64,000 bases of DNA from Epiperipatus broadwayi (Eukaryota > Onychophora > Udeonychophora > Euonychophora > Peripatidae): the NCBI GenBank assembly GCA_028023455.1, contig JAQFVV010000017.1, forward strand, positions 5,484,098 to 5,548,097, in the 5' to 3' direction. The notes below the pieces were generated by a model. That model ran no database searches, was not told the origin of the DNA, and saw only the letters and a program-made list of their open reading frames with translations. Shown one piece after another: positions 51,701-59,590 of the stretch. The translations under genes and the position numbers were made by a program. Within the stretch, counting starts at the first letter, position 1. Every line of letters begins with the position of its first letter.

Positions 51701-53557
51701 CAGCAACACTACTAGTTATAAAATCTAAATTATTAGCAGAAAGAAAAATGGAATATTTTCTTTTTGCTCATCTATGTAGACTGTAATTAGGGCATTAAAT
51801 AACAGTTTATCATAATATTCTCAGCTTATTTAAAGTGTCTTAGTTACAATCTAGATATAAACTTATATAAGCAGGGGGAAAGTAGTCCATTTTTCCATCC
51901 ACTAGTAATTTAGATTTTATAATTATTAAGTGTCATTATTGTTAATTGTAAACATTGGATTACTATAATATTTAATGATAATAACAATTAGCATTATGCA
52001 CTGGTTTAATATGTATACATACTCATACACAAACATGTTTGTGAAGTCCATATACAGTTTTAATAAGTGAAAAAATACACAATGAAAAACATAAAAAATT
52101 TTTTTTTTAATCTCAACATGTTTCGATCTAGTGAAACATTGCTCAGAAATTTCTCTAAATTCTTTTTTTCTATTTCCTTATTCAGTTGCAATAAATGTTC
52201 AATGTTATTACTGTGAGCATTAAATCTTTTTGTACTGGTGATATGAACATAAATGCAGACTGACATAATATTCACTTAATTTTTTAATTCTACTGTTACT
52301 TCAAAGTGCATATGTGTATAGGAGTACATATATAAAATGGAAATTCATATAACATTACAATACTAGCTAAAAACCAAAATTATAATAAAATTCTTCTATA
52401 ACCATGGTTTCATCTATTAACAAATAGATATTTTCAAGTGAAATTCAACTAAACATACAACATATATATACAAAAGAAAATAGTCTTCCCATCATTCACT
52501 TCAAAAACGAATTTCCTTTGAAATCAAAGAAATGTCTTCATAAGATTGATGGCTTCAGATTCAAAAAACTTTATTATCCAAGTTTTAGAAGTGAATTTAT
52601 GGAAAAGATATTTTCTTTTATATATATATGTTATACATTTAGTTGAATTAAAAGATCTATTTATTAATAGATAAAACCATGATTGTGGAATAATTGTAAT
52701 AAAATTTTGGTTTTTGGCTACTATTATAATGTTATATGAATTTTTATTTTATTTATAATTACTAGTATAGTGTTAGGCAGTATTTAATTTATATACATAT
52801 AGCATAAGGAAATAAATAGATAATCTTATAAGATTTGCCAAAACTATAAATTGCTTTCCATATGGTTAATTTTAAACAATTTTTTAGTATACTCCCAATT
52901 TTTAATAGTGCTAGTGAAATTATTTACACCTTTTATGCATTGCTTGTAGTAATGACAATGATAAAAATAAGCCAACCTTTAATAAATATTAGCCAAATGC
53001 AATACATGATATTACAGTTGACTTTAATTTATTGGGACAAAAAAATAATAATTTTGCTTTTAAAATTTCTGAATATTGTTGCTTTGCTCATGAAGTTGAA
53101 GTATAATAATAACAACAAAAAAATTACAGAAAAATGAAACAACAACAAAAATTACAAGAATAAAGAATGGACCATAAACTGCTTGTGATTGCCAAAAAAT
53201 ATATAATTTTAGTAAAATATCAACCAGAAAAATAGATAAATTTTAAAAATGACATTAAAAAAATATTTCTCAAAATAATGTAAATAATATAAACAAAACT
53301 GCATTAAAAAAAAAAAAGATTAACATACTTAACAACTAATGAAATATCATCTTCACGTGTCCATTCAGATCCCCCAGTTTGTTTCCAATTGAGGTAATTA
53401 AGCCACTTTGTACGACACTGTTTTTCTGATCGGGTACCAACTCTTTCAGCAACAGCAGCCCAAGATAACCCTTGGGTGACACTTTCACCTGGCATAGCAC
53501 TTGTTAATTCGTATACTGCTTCTGTTAAATGATTTTCTTCTTCAGGAAGCCATTTTC
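27548..53557 (-). CDS. DMTF1: DMTF1-like cyclin D-binding Myb-like transcription factor, 3' eight coding exons (5' part missing)
   Basis: Eight minus-strand exons join in perfect phase: 53329-53557, 51140-51208, 42447-42526, 42212-42367, 35486-35706, 28069-28213, 27860-27990 and 27548-27757. They give 413 residues ending at TAA (27548-27550), and every intron is GT..AG. In animals DMTF1 is a nuclear DNA-binding factor with three Myb/SANT-like repeats that acts in the ARF-p53 and cyclin D axis; this role is family knowledge. Visible here are the second repeat (about residues 2-62, with KWLPEEE, SWAAVAERVGTRSEKQC and WLNYLNWKQ), the third repeat (about 63-115, EWTREDD to KWWSLKRH), then a Ser/Thr/Gln-rich acidic tail with the family motifs FEVIPSSIHLTPTGTP and NDNVTVQ. 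The first repeat, N-terminus and promoter are not in the window as far as I can see. The first exon starts inside a codon, so the gene continues to the right. Confidence 0.95.
27860..27990 (-). CDS. DMTF1: DMTF1 exon: acidic Gln/Ser-rich tail
   Basis: The acceptor is ..TTTACTAACCAG|, preceded by a long T tract, and the donor is |GTAAGT. It encodes residues 302-344, low-complexity acidic sequence including INHSELASQTDISSQTDLD with several SQ/TQ pairs. The phase is consistent on both sides, and no known fold is visible. Confidence 0.9.
28069..28213 (-). CDS. DMTF1: DMTF1 exon: NDNVTVQ segment
   Basis: The acceptor is ..TTTGTTTGCAG| and the donor is |GTATTT. It encodes residues 253-300, beginning ADSIQGNDNVTVQVNASSQI; vertebrate DMTF1 has SDNVTVQ at the same relative position. 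It is Ser/Gln-rich and ends QTLGQSDE. It is followed by a 78-bp intron. Confidence 0.93.
28784..30300. mobile_element. 1.5-kb TIR transposon in a DMTF1 intron
   Basis: The left end gataatcgtctgaaatccgg..cacggccgcttggggc and right end (opposite strand) ggtaatcgtctaaaatccgg..caaggccgcttggggc form about 40-bp TIRs. They are extended by a second inverted block with ccgggcc near 28866 and 30220. No transposase is visible. The interior is mostly homopolymer-rich tandem repeats. Small open frames inside (28830-29561) are not genes. No clear target duplication. Confidence 0.85.
29195..29985. repeat. About 380-bp tandem repeat with C-run/A-run blocks
   Basis: attatattttttgcagcggg (about 29199), attatattttttcatcaggg (about 29569) and attatattttttcggcggcg (about 29951) mark successive unit starts. 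Each unit holds ctttttgttaata, a C run followed by an A run, taacgaaatataaataaaag and ttgttacaatt. There are two full units and the start of a third. Confidence 0.8.
30301..31155. other. Intronic stretch
   Basis: AT-rich DMTF1 intron with a (TA)n patch at 30680. Nothing else is supported. Confidence 0.45.
31160..31900 (+). pseudogene. RTE-type LINE relic, reverse transcriptase core
   Basis: Plus-strand reading gives ETVERINEYDLSL then VYERHFDSI (about 31290-31370), resembling the T.EYN..L...F.D...AFDS block of RTE reverse transcriptases. HLDFADDEDVFVNRTS (about 31603-31650) is the catalytic FADD box, and MLKKLIF follows. It is broken by many stops and lies antisense to DMTF1 within an intron. 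Confidence 0.75.
32590..33960 (-). pseudogene. LINE relic of a second lineage, reverse transcriptase (YADD)
   Basis: Minus-strand blocks come in the expected order. FKNGKAVVLDEILREFLEYG and VVPPDLNDAFIVPIFKN (33780-33600) correspond to the GKA.G.DGI..E...YG and P..W.DA.IVPIFK motifs. GLQYADDCSIFAISKVDLQN (about 33295-33235) is the catalytic YADD box. Then come DLDVEVEHRFQCAAAAFNKL and LREITTTTKLAICRAVILSN, the post-RT thumb. Frameshifts break it. Plus-strand frames at 32360-33787 are antisense shadows. Confidence 0.85.
33961..35485. other. Intronic stretch
   Basis: AT-rich DMTF1 intron. The 71-codon minus frame at 34928-35143 is hydrophobic, AT-codon only and unconvincing. Confidence 0.45.
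35486..35706 (-). CDS. DMTF1: DMTF1 exon: conserved C-terminal transactivation-type segment
   Basis: The acceptor is ..TTTTTATAAG| and the donor is |GTAATT. It encodes residues 180-252: Thr-rich, then TYQAFEVIPSSIHLTPTGTP, then a Pro/Ser/Thr/Ala stretch ending PIILQALP. The vertebrate protein has TFEILPSFHLQPTGTP and later QIIVHALSP in the same order, so this is the best conserved part outside the Myb repeats. It ends in phase 0. Confidence 0.94.
35870..36430 (+). pseudogene. RTE-type LINE relic, 3' end
   Basis: Plus-strand fragments DLGSWVNENGSEDERRIALS and KKAFIKKKKIF (35880-35975), MTKKNRSRLEA-like sequence near 36060, EEIRDRKRNWIGHILRR (about 36198-36240) and MTMLDEVKD..LTEWRI (36310-36365) follow the order of a LINE ORF2 C-terminus. 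Several stops interrupt it. It is antisense to DMTF1. Confidence 0.82.
37510..37518 (+). promoter_or_regulatory. TATA-box-like motif in element copy 1
   Basis: ccacTATAAAAAGaaggg lies about 240 bp upstream of the decayed protein-like segment of the element and could be its promoter. TATA-like strings are common in this AT-rich DNA. Its position before a GC-richer transcript-like stretch is the only support. Confidence 0.3.
37755..37969 (+). pseudogene. Decayed coding segment of element copy 1
   Basis: Shifted plus-strand frames read AISPWEWPAAALDHRKLSHE (37797-37860) and then NPETAAAAKI, stop, TIPDFAAESHKTCQ (about 37862-37940). Copy 2 has similar sequence in the same order: SPSGDGLSDAELAIARHKFT, then EKAAAAVKV, then IPERIATRELFAAK. 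A good donor, CCAGAG|GTAACC, follows at 37970. Conservation between the copies at protein level suggests a once functional first exon; its family is unknown. Confidence 0.45.
39670..40220. other. Intronic stretch
   Basis: AT-rich DMTF1 intron, nothing further visible. Confidence 0.45.
40221..40424. repeat. 204-bp hairpin with about 85-bp arms
   Basis: The left arm (aatacttttaagacctgtat, ccaatgcatcttgcaattta, taatagtcaagcaatatttt, gacctctcaaac) mirrors the right arm (gtttgagaggtccctctatg, aaaatattgcttgactatta, cgcattggatacagg, cttaaaagtatt). The loop is about 17 bases (gataacacaagatag). The right arm has a short extra insert, ttatagcctg. Confidence 0.9.
40425..42211. other. Intronic stretch
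   Basis: AT-rich DMTF1 intron without recognisable elements. Confidence 0.45.
42212..42367 (-). CDS. DMTF1: DMTF1 exon: linker after Myb repeats
   Basis: The acceptor is ..TTATTTCAAG| and the donor is |GTAAAC, 79 bp after the preceding exon. It encodes residues 128-178, starting DIVDTLHKYHTQNIRIRNSP and ending SLVQLPVQVQSE. This is a basic, then Gln/Val/Leu-rich linker equivalent to the poorly conserved region after the vertebrate Myb repeats. The start is set by phase and acceptor, not by the in-frame ATG in the intron. Confidence 0.9.
42447..42526 (-). CDS. DMTF1: DMTF1 exon: end of third Myb-like repeat
   Basis: This 80-bp exon has the acceptor ..TTTCTTAG| and the donor |GTAAAA. It encodes SVRSPQWLRGKWWSLKRH followed by ISDNQLSFR, the recognition-helix end of the third repeat; vertebrate DMTF1 has SVRSPQWLRSKWWTIKRQ. 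It lies 8.6 kb from the preceding exon and only 79 bp from the next one. Confidence 0.96.
43780..44420 (+). pseudogene. mariner transposase relic
   Basis: The plus-strand frame at 43873-44103 includes VLKYLCDAIKCKCPILWQSE and CKLYHDKSSASS. This corresponds to the mariner block VLRRLRDAVR.KRPELW and L.HDNAPAHS; the second catalytic Asp of HDNAP is still recognisable, but NAP is lost. Further on, LKNALIPPPPDLEVMKKKTV (about 44180-44235) aligns with the segment after the D34D motif. KFWLFLGT (about 44393-44417) matches the usual C-terminal end. Several stops and a C run (44202) show it is dead. Confidence 0.8.
44421..45968. other. Intronic stretch
   Basis: AT-rich DMTF1 intron. The 61-codon frame at 44916-45101 has no recognisable features. 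No element ends are visible. Confidence 0.4.
45969..46263. mobile_element. Family B fold-back MITE, complete copy (295 bp)
   Basis: The ends ttttaaaacaggcaaaactc and (reverse) attaaaacaggcaaaactat are inverted. The arms stay complementary inwards: gtgccactcagtg with cactgagtggcac, gccagaagggcttgt with acaagccttctggc, catccaatattcccagatta with agtctggggatattggatga. The apex is near 46105. Copies occur at 2456 and 16380. Confidence 0.9.
46264..47272. other. Intronic stretch with a C run
   Basis: AT-rich, with a run of about 15 C near 46953. No gene. Confidence 0.45.
47275..47660. other. GC-richer unclassified segment
   Basis: Base composition rises here (for example gcagccagggtgtaccgcga and gacccgatggccgaccatgt). 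No open frame is convincing. It starts tattgtaaccgttcg, close to the 3' TIR of the 2.9-kb element, but no matching opposite end was found. It may be a fragment of another transposon. Confidence 0.3.
48767..48855. repeat. Short direct repeat, period 62
   Basis: tctgcggattaaccaccagc occurs at 48767 and again at 48829, followed by gcagg and acag respectively. It is isolated. Confidence 0.8.
49288..49405. repeat. Direct repeat, period about 62, containing GT run
   Basis: The unit aatacat(a/g)aattctaacaggtg..aaattaaa..gtatagcattttata is present twice in tandem. Divergence is small. Confidence 0.8.
49406..50805. other. Intronic stretch
   Basis: AT-rich DMTF1 intron with poly-T runs. The 67-codon frame at 50158-50361 is hydrophobic and not convincing. 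Confidence 0.4.
50806..51001. mobile_element. Family A MITE, complete fold-back copy
   Basis: The left arm (gaggggatttgaacacagac, tttcaagttctcttcagtta, tccactccatcttatataac) is mirrored on the right (ttatataagaaggagtggat, aactgaagggaacttgaaag, tctggggtcaaataccctct). The right terminus tatacttgtattcaaatatt matches the outer end of the 5606 copy. It lies just 3' of a DMTF1 exon. Confidence 0.88.
51140..51208 (-). CDS. DMTF1: DMTF1 exon: middle of third Myb-like repeat
   Basis: This 69-bp exon has the acceptor ..TATTTTAG| and the donor |GTAAGT. It reads VYTLNVNDENQIDWVELSKDW, equivalent to the vertebrate segment containing DENDINWDLL. It begins with the last base of the split Lys codon and ends with two bases of a Ser codon. 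Both phases fit the neighbouring exons. Confidence 0.93.
51545..51622 (-). repeat. tRNA-like sequence, degenerate SINE piece
   Basis: On the minus strand GGTTGGTATAGCTGAAGACT is followed 30 bases later by AGAATCGATTCTGG. This gives the spacing of tRNA A and B boxes (B box with several changes). The segment is GC-richer than its surroundings. It does not fold as an intact tRNA. Confidence 0.4.
51623..52340. other. Intronic stretch
   Basis: No element or gene recognised. The 71-codon minus frame at 52060-52275 looks like chance. Confidence 0.4.
52341..52745. mobile_element. 405-bp fold-back element in DMTF1 intron
   Basis: The outer arms aaattcatataacattacaa..ctaaaaaccaaaat and attttggtttttggctacta..gttatatgaattt are inverted. 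So are ataaccatggtttcatctat and atagataaaaccatgattgt. Further inverted matches continue inwards around 52475-52625. No coding capacity. Confidence 0.8.
52746..53328. other. Intronic stretch
   Basis: This is intron sequence next to the Myb exon. The 91-codon plus-strand frame at 52862-53137 has no recognisable domain and is AT-codon biased, so it is treated as chance. Confidence 0.45.
53329..53557 (-). CDS. DMTF1: DMTF1 exon: second Myb-like repeat and start of third
   Basis: The acceptor is ..TTTTAATAG| and the donor is |GTATGT. The exon starts with the last two bases of a Gly codon and ends with the first two of a Lys codon. It encodes residues 1-76, including SWAAVAERVGTRSEKQC, WLNYLNWKQ and EWTREDD, which match vertebrate DMTF1 almost residue for residue. 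The Myb tryptophans are in place. It is the rightmost DMTF1 exon I could find. Confidence 0.97.
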
Positions 53558-53890
53558 CTATTAAAATAAATCAAAAGTAGCCACATATTTTTTTTTAAAA
53601 AGTTCACAATTACTTAAATAGATAGATGTATCTTAGAGATCAATGAAAATTTTCAATATTTATAATTGATAATCATAAAACTACATATCTCAAAATGCTT
53701 GATACTATACTGTTTTACTGATACAAAAATTCTATTCATAAGTAAAAGCTATAGATTTTCTGTCACAAATTCTGATATATATATATATATATGTTGATAA
53801 GAAGATTTTCATGGGTTACAAATATAAATGATATATTTTCCAGGTTCATCCATATATGATTTTGATTATGAATATACCAATGCTTTGGCT

Positions 53891-54712
53891 TGAATACACA
53901 AGCCATTAACTGGGTGATGAATAGAATATTATAAAGATGGTTATAGAAGTGCTGTAAACAGTGATTTATAATAATGTTGAAATTATACCAACAGAAAAAA
54001 AAATAGATATATAAAATTGAAAAATAAAATAAAAGTCAGAAACTATTCAGATTAATGTATTTTTTTTAAAAAAAAATTCTTTCAAATAGGAGAAATCACA
54101 TTTGTTGAACCATTTTGATCTTTTGAGTATCTCAATGGCTTCTCTGATCTCACATTGATAGAGAATATCACTCCTGGATAGGATCCTGGTATTAGAAAAA
54201 TCAATATCGTGAAATCATAGCATGAAATAGCAATCCTACTGTTGATGATTGTTATTTAACTGCATTAGCATGTTCATCTATTCTAATACTGATACAATGA
54301 TTGCCATTTGTAAAGCTTCTTACTTCTTGTGTAGATATGAGCAATTGTCACACCAGTACTTGAAGAGATGAACATGCCAAAACATTCCTGATCATCAGCA
54401 CTCACTTCATGCTATGGATTCAGGTCACAATACTGATTTTGCTAACACCACGATCCTATCCAGATGTGAAACTTTCCACTAATGTAAAATCAGAAAAGCC
54501 AATGATATACTCAAAAGAAATCAACAAATAGTTATAACACATGCAAACTTCCTCATATTTGGAATAACTTTTTAAAAAACATGAATAGATTCTGTTTTTA
54601 TTTTATTTTTCAATTTTATATATATGGGTTTTTTTTTTCTATTGGTGGAACTTTAATGTTATAAATCACTGTTTATATTGCCTCTATCACCAAGTTGATG
54701 ACTTGTGCAATC
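53891..54712. mobile_element. 820-bp near-complete palindrome (giant fold-back element)
   Basis: The outer arms cacaagccattaactgggtg and (reverse) cacaagtcatcaacttggtg pair. So do taaacagtgatttataa, the A-rich ttgaaaaataaaataaaa, and cttttgagtatctcaatggc with its reverse copy cttttgagtatatcattggc. Closer to the centre come ggataggatcctggtattag with ggataggatcgtggtgttag, and catagcatgaa. The left arm has small inserts. Arms are about 390 bp, meeting near 54300. No ORF. Confidence 0.88.
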
Positions 54713-55548
54713 TTCCATAGCCATCTCATAAAAAACTAATTGACTTGAAAGCTGATTCAACCCTTGAACTGGAATTTTATAATAAAAGAATTTGTTAGAA
54801 TATTTGAATCCAGCAATAAAAAAAATATCCTTTATTGGTGAACATAACCTTAAATATTATGATTTTGTTTATATCCACATTTCTTTACGAAACTGCATTT
54901 TCATTACTATTATTAATTAAAAATAAGTCAGATCTTGTTTATCAATGAGACCTATTGGGATAAATATATAAAAATTGTTGTACCAAATATTTCTCTTGAT
55001 ACTGATTCTTTTTTGTGCAACAATATTTAATCACATCCATCACATTATTAAAATATTTTTTGTTGCATTATTCAGTTAAAATTGTATAATAATAGCATAT
55101 GCCTTTATTAACATTTTTATCTTTTGAAGACCAAGAATATTTCTAGCTATTCCAGAAAGTCTTTATATTAATGAGTTTGAGAAGCACTGCTTTAGGTTAT
55201 AAATATTATGCTAATCCTTTATCTCAAATAAATAGATCCAAATTACATGTTTATATATTGCAAACACATGAGAATCCAAATAATTTTAAAATTCTCAAAA
55301 CAATTTCAAGTCCTAATGAACAATGATAGAGGAAATAATATTTTATTCATGACATTTGACATATCAATTTTCTGGTATATGATAATGATTATTAATGCCT
55401 ATCTTTTTACTTAAATATAAAATAGTACTATTAATTTATATGCATATATAGAATCTGTAGGCTGATTTAAGATTAAAATCTAACTACTTAATTTAGAAAT
55501 ATCAAATTCACCACTTCCTTTATTTTGCTGTAATATCTTATATAAATA
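54713..55548. other. Non-coding stretch
   Basis: AT-rich, probably DMTF1 intron. Nothing recognised. Confidence 0.4.
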
Positions 55549-55761
55549 CAATTTATCCACTACTTTAAATATTTTTTAGCAAAAATCTTTTATTGACCTA
55601 TATTCATGCACAATCTTATGTTTCGACTATCCTGCAGCATGTTGTTCATTATACTATAGCTCTGAAGAAGACTGCAGTACAGTCCAAATGTAAGATTGTG
55701 CATGAATATAAATCAATAAAAGGTTTTTGCTAAAAAAGTGTTCAAAGTAGTGGATAAATTG
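55549..55761. repeat. 213-bp hairpin element
   Basis: The left arm caatttatccactactttaa..aatcttttattgacctatat..tcatgcacaatctta mirrors the right arm taagattgtgcatgaatata..aatcaataaaaggtttttgc..gtagtggataaattg. The loop (55630-55700) contains agctctgaagaagactgcag, itself partly self-complementary with ctgcagcatg. It looks like a MITE or the end of a larger fold-back. Confidence 0.85.
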
Positions 55762-56029
55762 CACTTAATTTAGAATGCAATCTTTTAAAGTTATTTATTA
55801 AAAGAAATAATTTCAGCTAAATTAAGTAAAATGATTTAAGTGATGTTTTAAGTATATTATCTCTAAAAATATAAAAAAATATATTTATTGATAGTTTATT
55901 TGCTTATGAACATTTTTAAAAATACAAACAGATTTTGATAAAATAATATTCTTTAAATTTCATATTTAATTCAAAATTAAAATCTGTTTGCATATGTTAA
56001 TAAAATAACTAAATAATATAATTCATCAT

Positions 56030-56230
56030 CATCACAATTTTCAGCCATTAATGATCCAATGCAAGATGAGTCTCTCCACATTCAATCCATTTTCTCTGAA
56101 CTCTAACCTTTCTTCTCCACATCACTTCAGCATACTTCTTTATTTCATCCTTCAATCTTACATGTGGTTTCTTTCTACATCTTTTACAATTTATTGGACT
56201 CCAGTTTAAGATTTCAACCATCCATCAATT
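56030..56230 (-). pseudogene. LINE 3' fragment, same family as 1140-1390
   Basis: tcttctccacatcacttcag, cttacatgtggtttctttct and ctccagtttaagatttcaac match cttctccacatcacccttgc, ctcacatgtggtctctttct and atccagtttaagatttcagt in the LINE at 1140-1390. Only the tail of the element is present. Confidence 0.75.
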
Positions 56231-58095
56231 ATAATATAATTATGCTAAAATAAATATACCAATACAATAATAATAAAATAAACATTCCAAGTCATAATCT
56301 TTGGTTAGAGACTCTTATGAAAGCACATTGGCTCATGTTTTCTTTCCTTTTAGGAATGATAGAAAATAAATTAGAAAAAAAACAAAAACAAATGTTTATA
56401 ACTATTTTTTTGAAGGCAACATGCAATTTATATTTTTATTTCTCATGAGAAATATTGTGGAGGGTTTACTTATCAGAAATAATAATTTTTGAATAAGATT
56501 TTGGAATAGAAATATTTAGAATTTAAATATTTCCACAACTTTCTTTTTATTTATATGAAAACAGCATTTCTTTTTGCAGAAAAAAAATAAATAATAATAA
56601 TATGATAAATAGAATCCTTAAAGTTTGAGTTTACTTTTCATAATGTTTTTGAGAAAACAATTTTTTATTTACAATTCAAAACTTAAAACAGCTTTGCAAA
56701 GAATTCTTTTCCTATTCATTTTCTCTTCTTACAGAACTGAACCAAAATGTTTTCCAATCTCATTAATGAAACTTTTAAATAAAAATTAGTGAAGATTGTG
56801 TATAAAATTATTAATTAAAATAGATTTCATTTTAAAATAGTCTTAAATATTTTCATGTAAAATTAGTTTTAGCCATTGAAATTTCTTTCTCTGTCATAAG
56901 AGAAATAAAATTTTAATATATGGGAAATAAACATGGTAATTACTTTAAACTTTTTAAATTTAATTTTATATTCACAAGGCTTAAAGTCTATCTTTTTTTT
57001 TAAAAAAAAAAAATTGTATGCAGAAATAAAGTTCTGTTTATTACAGATAATTATCATTGAAATATTTTCAAAAATATTTTTTTAAAAAATTTCTTATTTT
57101 TATAGACATTAAAGTATTTTTCAGAATGTTTTCTCATTTCAGTGTGCATTTTCTCACAGCATTTCCTTTTTGATTTAATTAATTTTGGCAAAGTTTTTAT
57201 AATACTTGAAAACCTTATAAGACAATTTACAAATTTCTAAAGCAACACTTTTAGCATATTAATTTGAAAAATAGTAATGACATGAAAAAATAAATTTCTT
57301 TATTTTCACTTCTACTTTTATGGAAATTTAGAGTTTAGGAAACTCTCATACGATATGAAGACTTTTGCGAATTGGAAATTCCTAGATTTTTAGCAACATA
57401 TTTATTTTAATTGTTAAGATAGTTTATATTTTTAAAAAATCATTTGATTTTAAATTTCTAATTTTTCTGCTGACTTTTCGATGAAAAATAATGTAGCAAG
57501 AGATAAAGAATAAAAATGAATGCTCCTTATATACTAACTATAGTTTTTCTACTTAATTCACTAAATGTTAATTGGTCAGAATAATTTTACTTTTTTGTCT
57601 AAAATTCACTTTTGGTATATAGATTCCCACAATTTTATATCATACATTTTTATAATACATTATTTTAATTTTAAAAATTGATTTTATTTTTTCAAAAATA
57701 TTTATTTAACGTTTTAAATGATTTTTTACATTGAAATATTTGCAAACTCAAACACATAGATTTCAATTAAATGTGTTGTAATAAATAAAATATTATCTTA
57801 CAGTAGTATTTAATGTAATAACTATATAACTGTTCTATAAATATTTTATACCTATTGCAACTAAATAAAATTATTTCTATCTATAAAATTATGAATGTAA
57901 TGCTAATCATTAAACCAAAATAACTATAAAAATTAATTACGGTCTAAAAAAAATTATTTCTATTTAATAATTTGTTTATTCCCTTCTCTTATTTTATCTA
58001 TTCTTCTTATATATCATACATTGCTATATTTAAATAAAGATTTAATATTATCATTATTATTTTACAATTATACACAGAATGTAACTGGTTTCAAA
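56231..58095. other. Non-coding stretch
   Basis: Very AT-rich with long T and A runs. I looked here for the missing DMTF1 exon carrying the first Myb repeat and did not find it. Confidence 0.45.
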
Positions 58096-58099
58096 CTAA

Positions 58100-59590
58100 T
58101 GTATTAGATTCGACTGTCACAATTTCTCAACTGTTTCATGAACTGCCATCCTTCTGTATGTTTCTAATTCATTGTCTTTGTTGATTCTTCCGCAAATGGT
58201 TTCAAGCTTCAGGCATTAGAAGCATCCATTGTATCTGTGCTGCTTTTTACCAAAATGTATTTTCATTACCTTTAATTCCTATCTTTAAGATCCATATCTA
58301 CTATTTTTTTAATCTGATTCATTAAACTCTTGGTGGCTAAATAATTCCTTTCTGTGGTTTATGTTCATGTTCAGTGATAATCTATTCTGCTTATTGACAA
58401 AATCTTCAAGGATTTCCTCTAAGCTAGAATTTCCCATTAATTTTTTTTTTTTACATACCATATATCATATTCTTTTCATTATAATGAATTGAAATTCTTT
58501 TTTTTTTCTTATTTTCTTGACTAGTAACTGTTTTATCTTTTATCTCTAATTTTTTTTTCTATTGACATATAGTAGTCTAGAGACCCTTCATTATGTGCCA
58601 TTACTTCTATATCTGTTTGTTTTTCTCCAGATAACAAAGATTTTTCCTTTTGGTTAAATCCCATTTCATTTAAATTAATAAATCCTTCTATTATTACTTT
58701 TATATATTCATATTTAATCTTCTTTATATCAAGGTCACCATGATGCTCCAGCTCTTTAAAATCTTCAGAAGAATTATGTATTGTAGATTCTTCTGTTTCA
58801 TTTGCTACATCCTCATATTTATCTCTTATCAATTCTTTACAATCTGTTTATGTTAATCCTCATTTTTCTGGGGTTTTTTCTACATTTATATGTTTATCAT
58901 CTATTGTTTCATTAGATAATTTATACTGAACTTTATTTTTTTTCTGTATTTATTTGCTAGGATCTGCATGTTTATCACCTATCATTTCTTCATATTGATT
59001 TCTTTATCATAAACTTATTTTATTCTGTTTCTTTTTTTCTTCATCTTGTTTTTCCTTTCTGATAATTCCCCATAAACTTTTCCTTATTTCTCACACCAAT
59101 TATTTCAGTTTTTAGTATTTCCTCTCTATTTAAATCAAAATAATACTTCTTTTAATTCTTAGTATTATATATTCATTTGTTCTTGTAACTTTTTTTTTGC
59201 CCTTGTCTACATTCCTGTTTTCTATTTTCTATGTTTATCTCCATTTTCTAGACCTGTTGTTGTTTCTTTTGAATGTTTTAAAGCATTTATTTTCCTTCCT
59301 ATTTATATAATTCCTGTTTCCATTTTATTTTAAAGTTTGTCAGTTTTGTTTCTAATAACTTCATTTCCTGATTCAATTCTTATTATCCTAACTTCATCTC
59401 ATTGGTACTCTGATTCTTCTCATCCTGGTTTCATTTCATGAGTTAATTCTTGGTGACTATTTTCAGTACAATCTCTTAAATATTGTTTAATTTAAATAGC
59501 ACCATGTTTAATCCTATAGTGAACAAAGTCTCCATTTGTATGCTCAATGGTTTGTTCTTCAAATACTTCCATTTTTCTTATCATTGTGCT
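58100..59590 (-). pseudogene. Decayed coding region for a Lys/Glu-rich protein, family unknown
   Basis: The minus strand is strongly purine-rich, and one or two frames remain readable for hundreds of codons with scattered stops. Examples are MEVFEEQTIEHTNGDFVHYR (about 59570-59510), ENSHQELTHEMKPG (about 59460-59420), KINALKHSKETTTGLENGDK (about 59295-59240), an intact 99-codon piece 58533-58832 (MIRDKYEDVANETEESTIHN..), and ETICGRINKDNELETYRRMA (about 58205-58150). The charged, coiled-coil-like composition and single orientation suggest a dead gene or retrocopy, or an unfamiliar transposon ORF. I do not recognise it. Confidence 0.4.

Noticed and set aside
52862-53137. 91-codon plus-strand frame beside a DMTF1 exon
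   Set aside because: Hydrophobic, AT-rich codons, Asn/Lys run at the end, no motif, and it lies in an intron.
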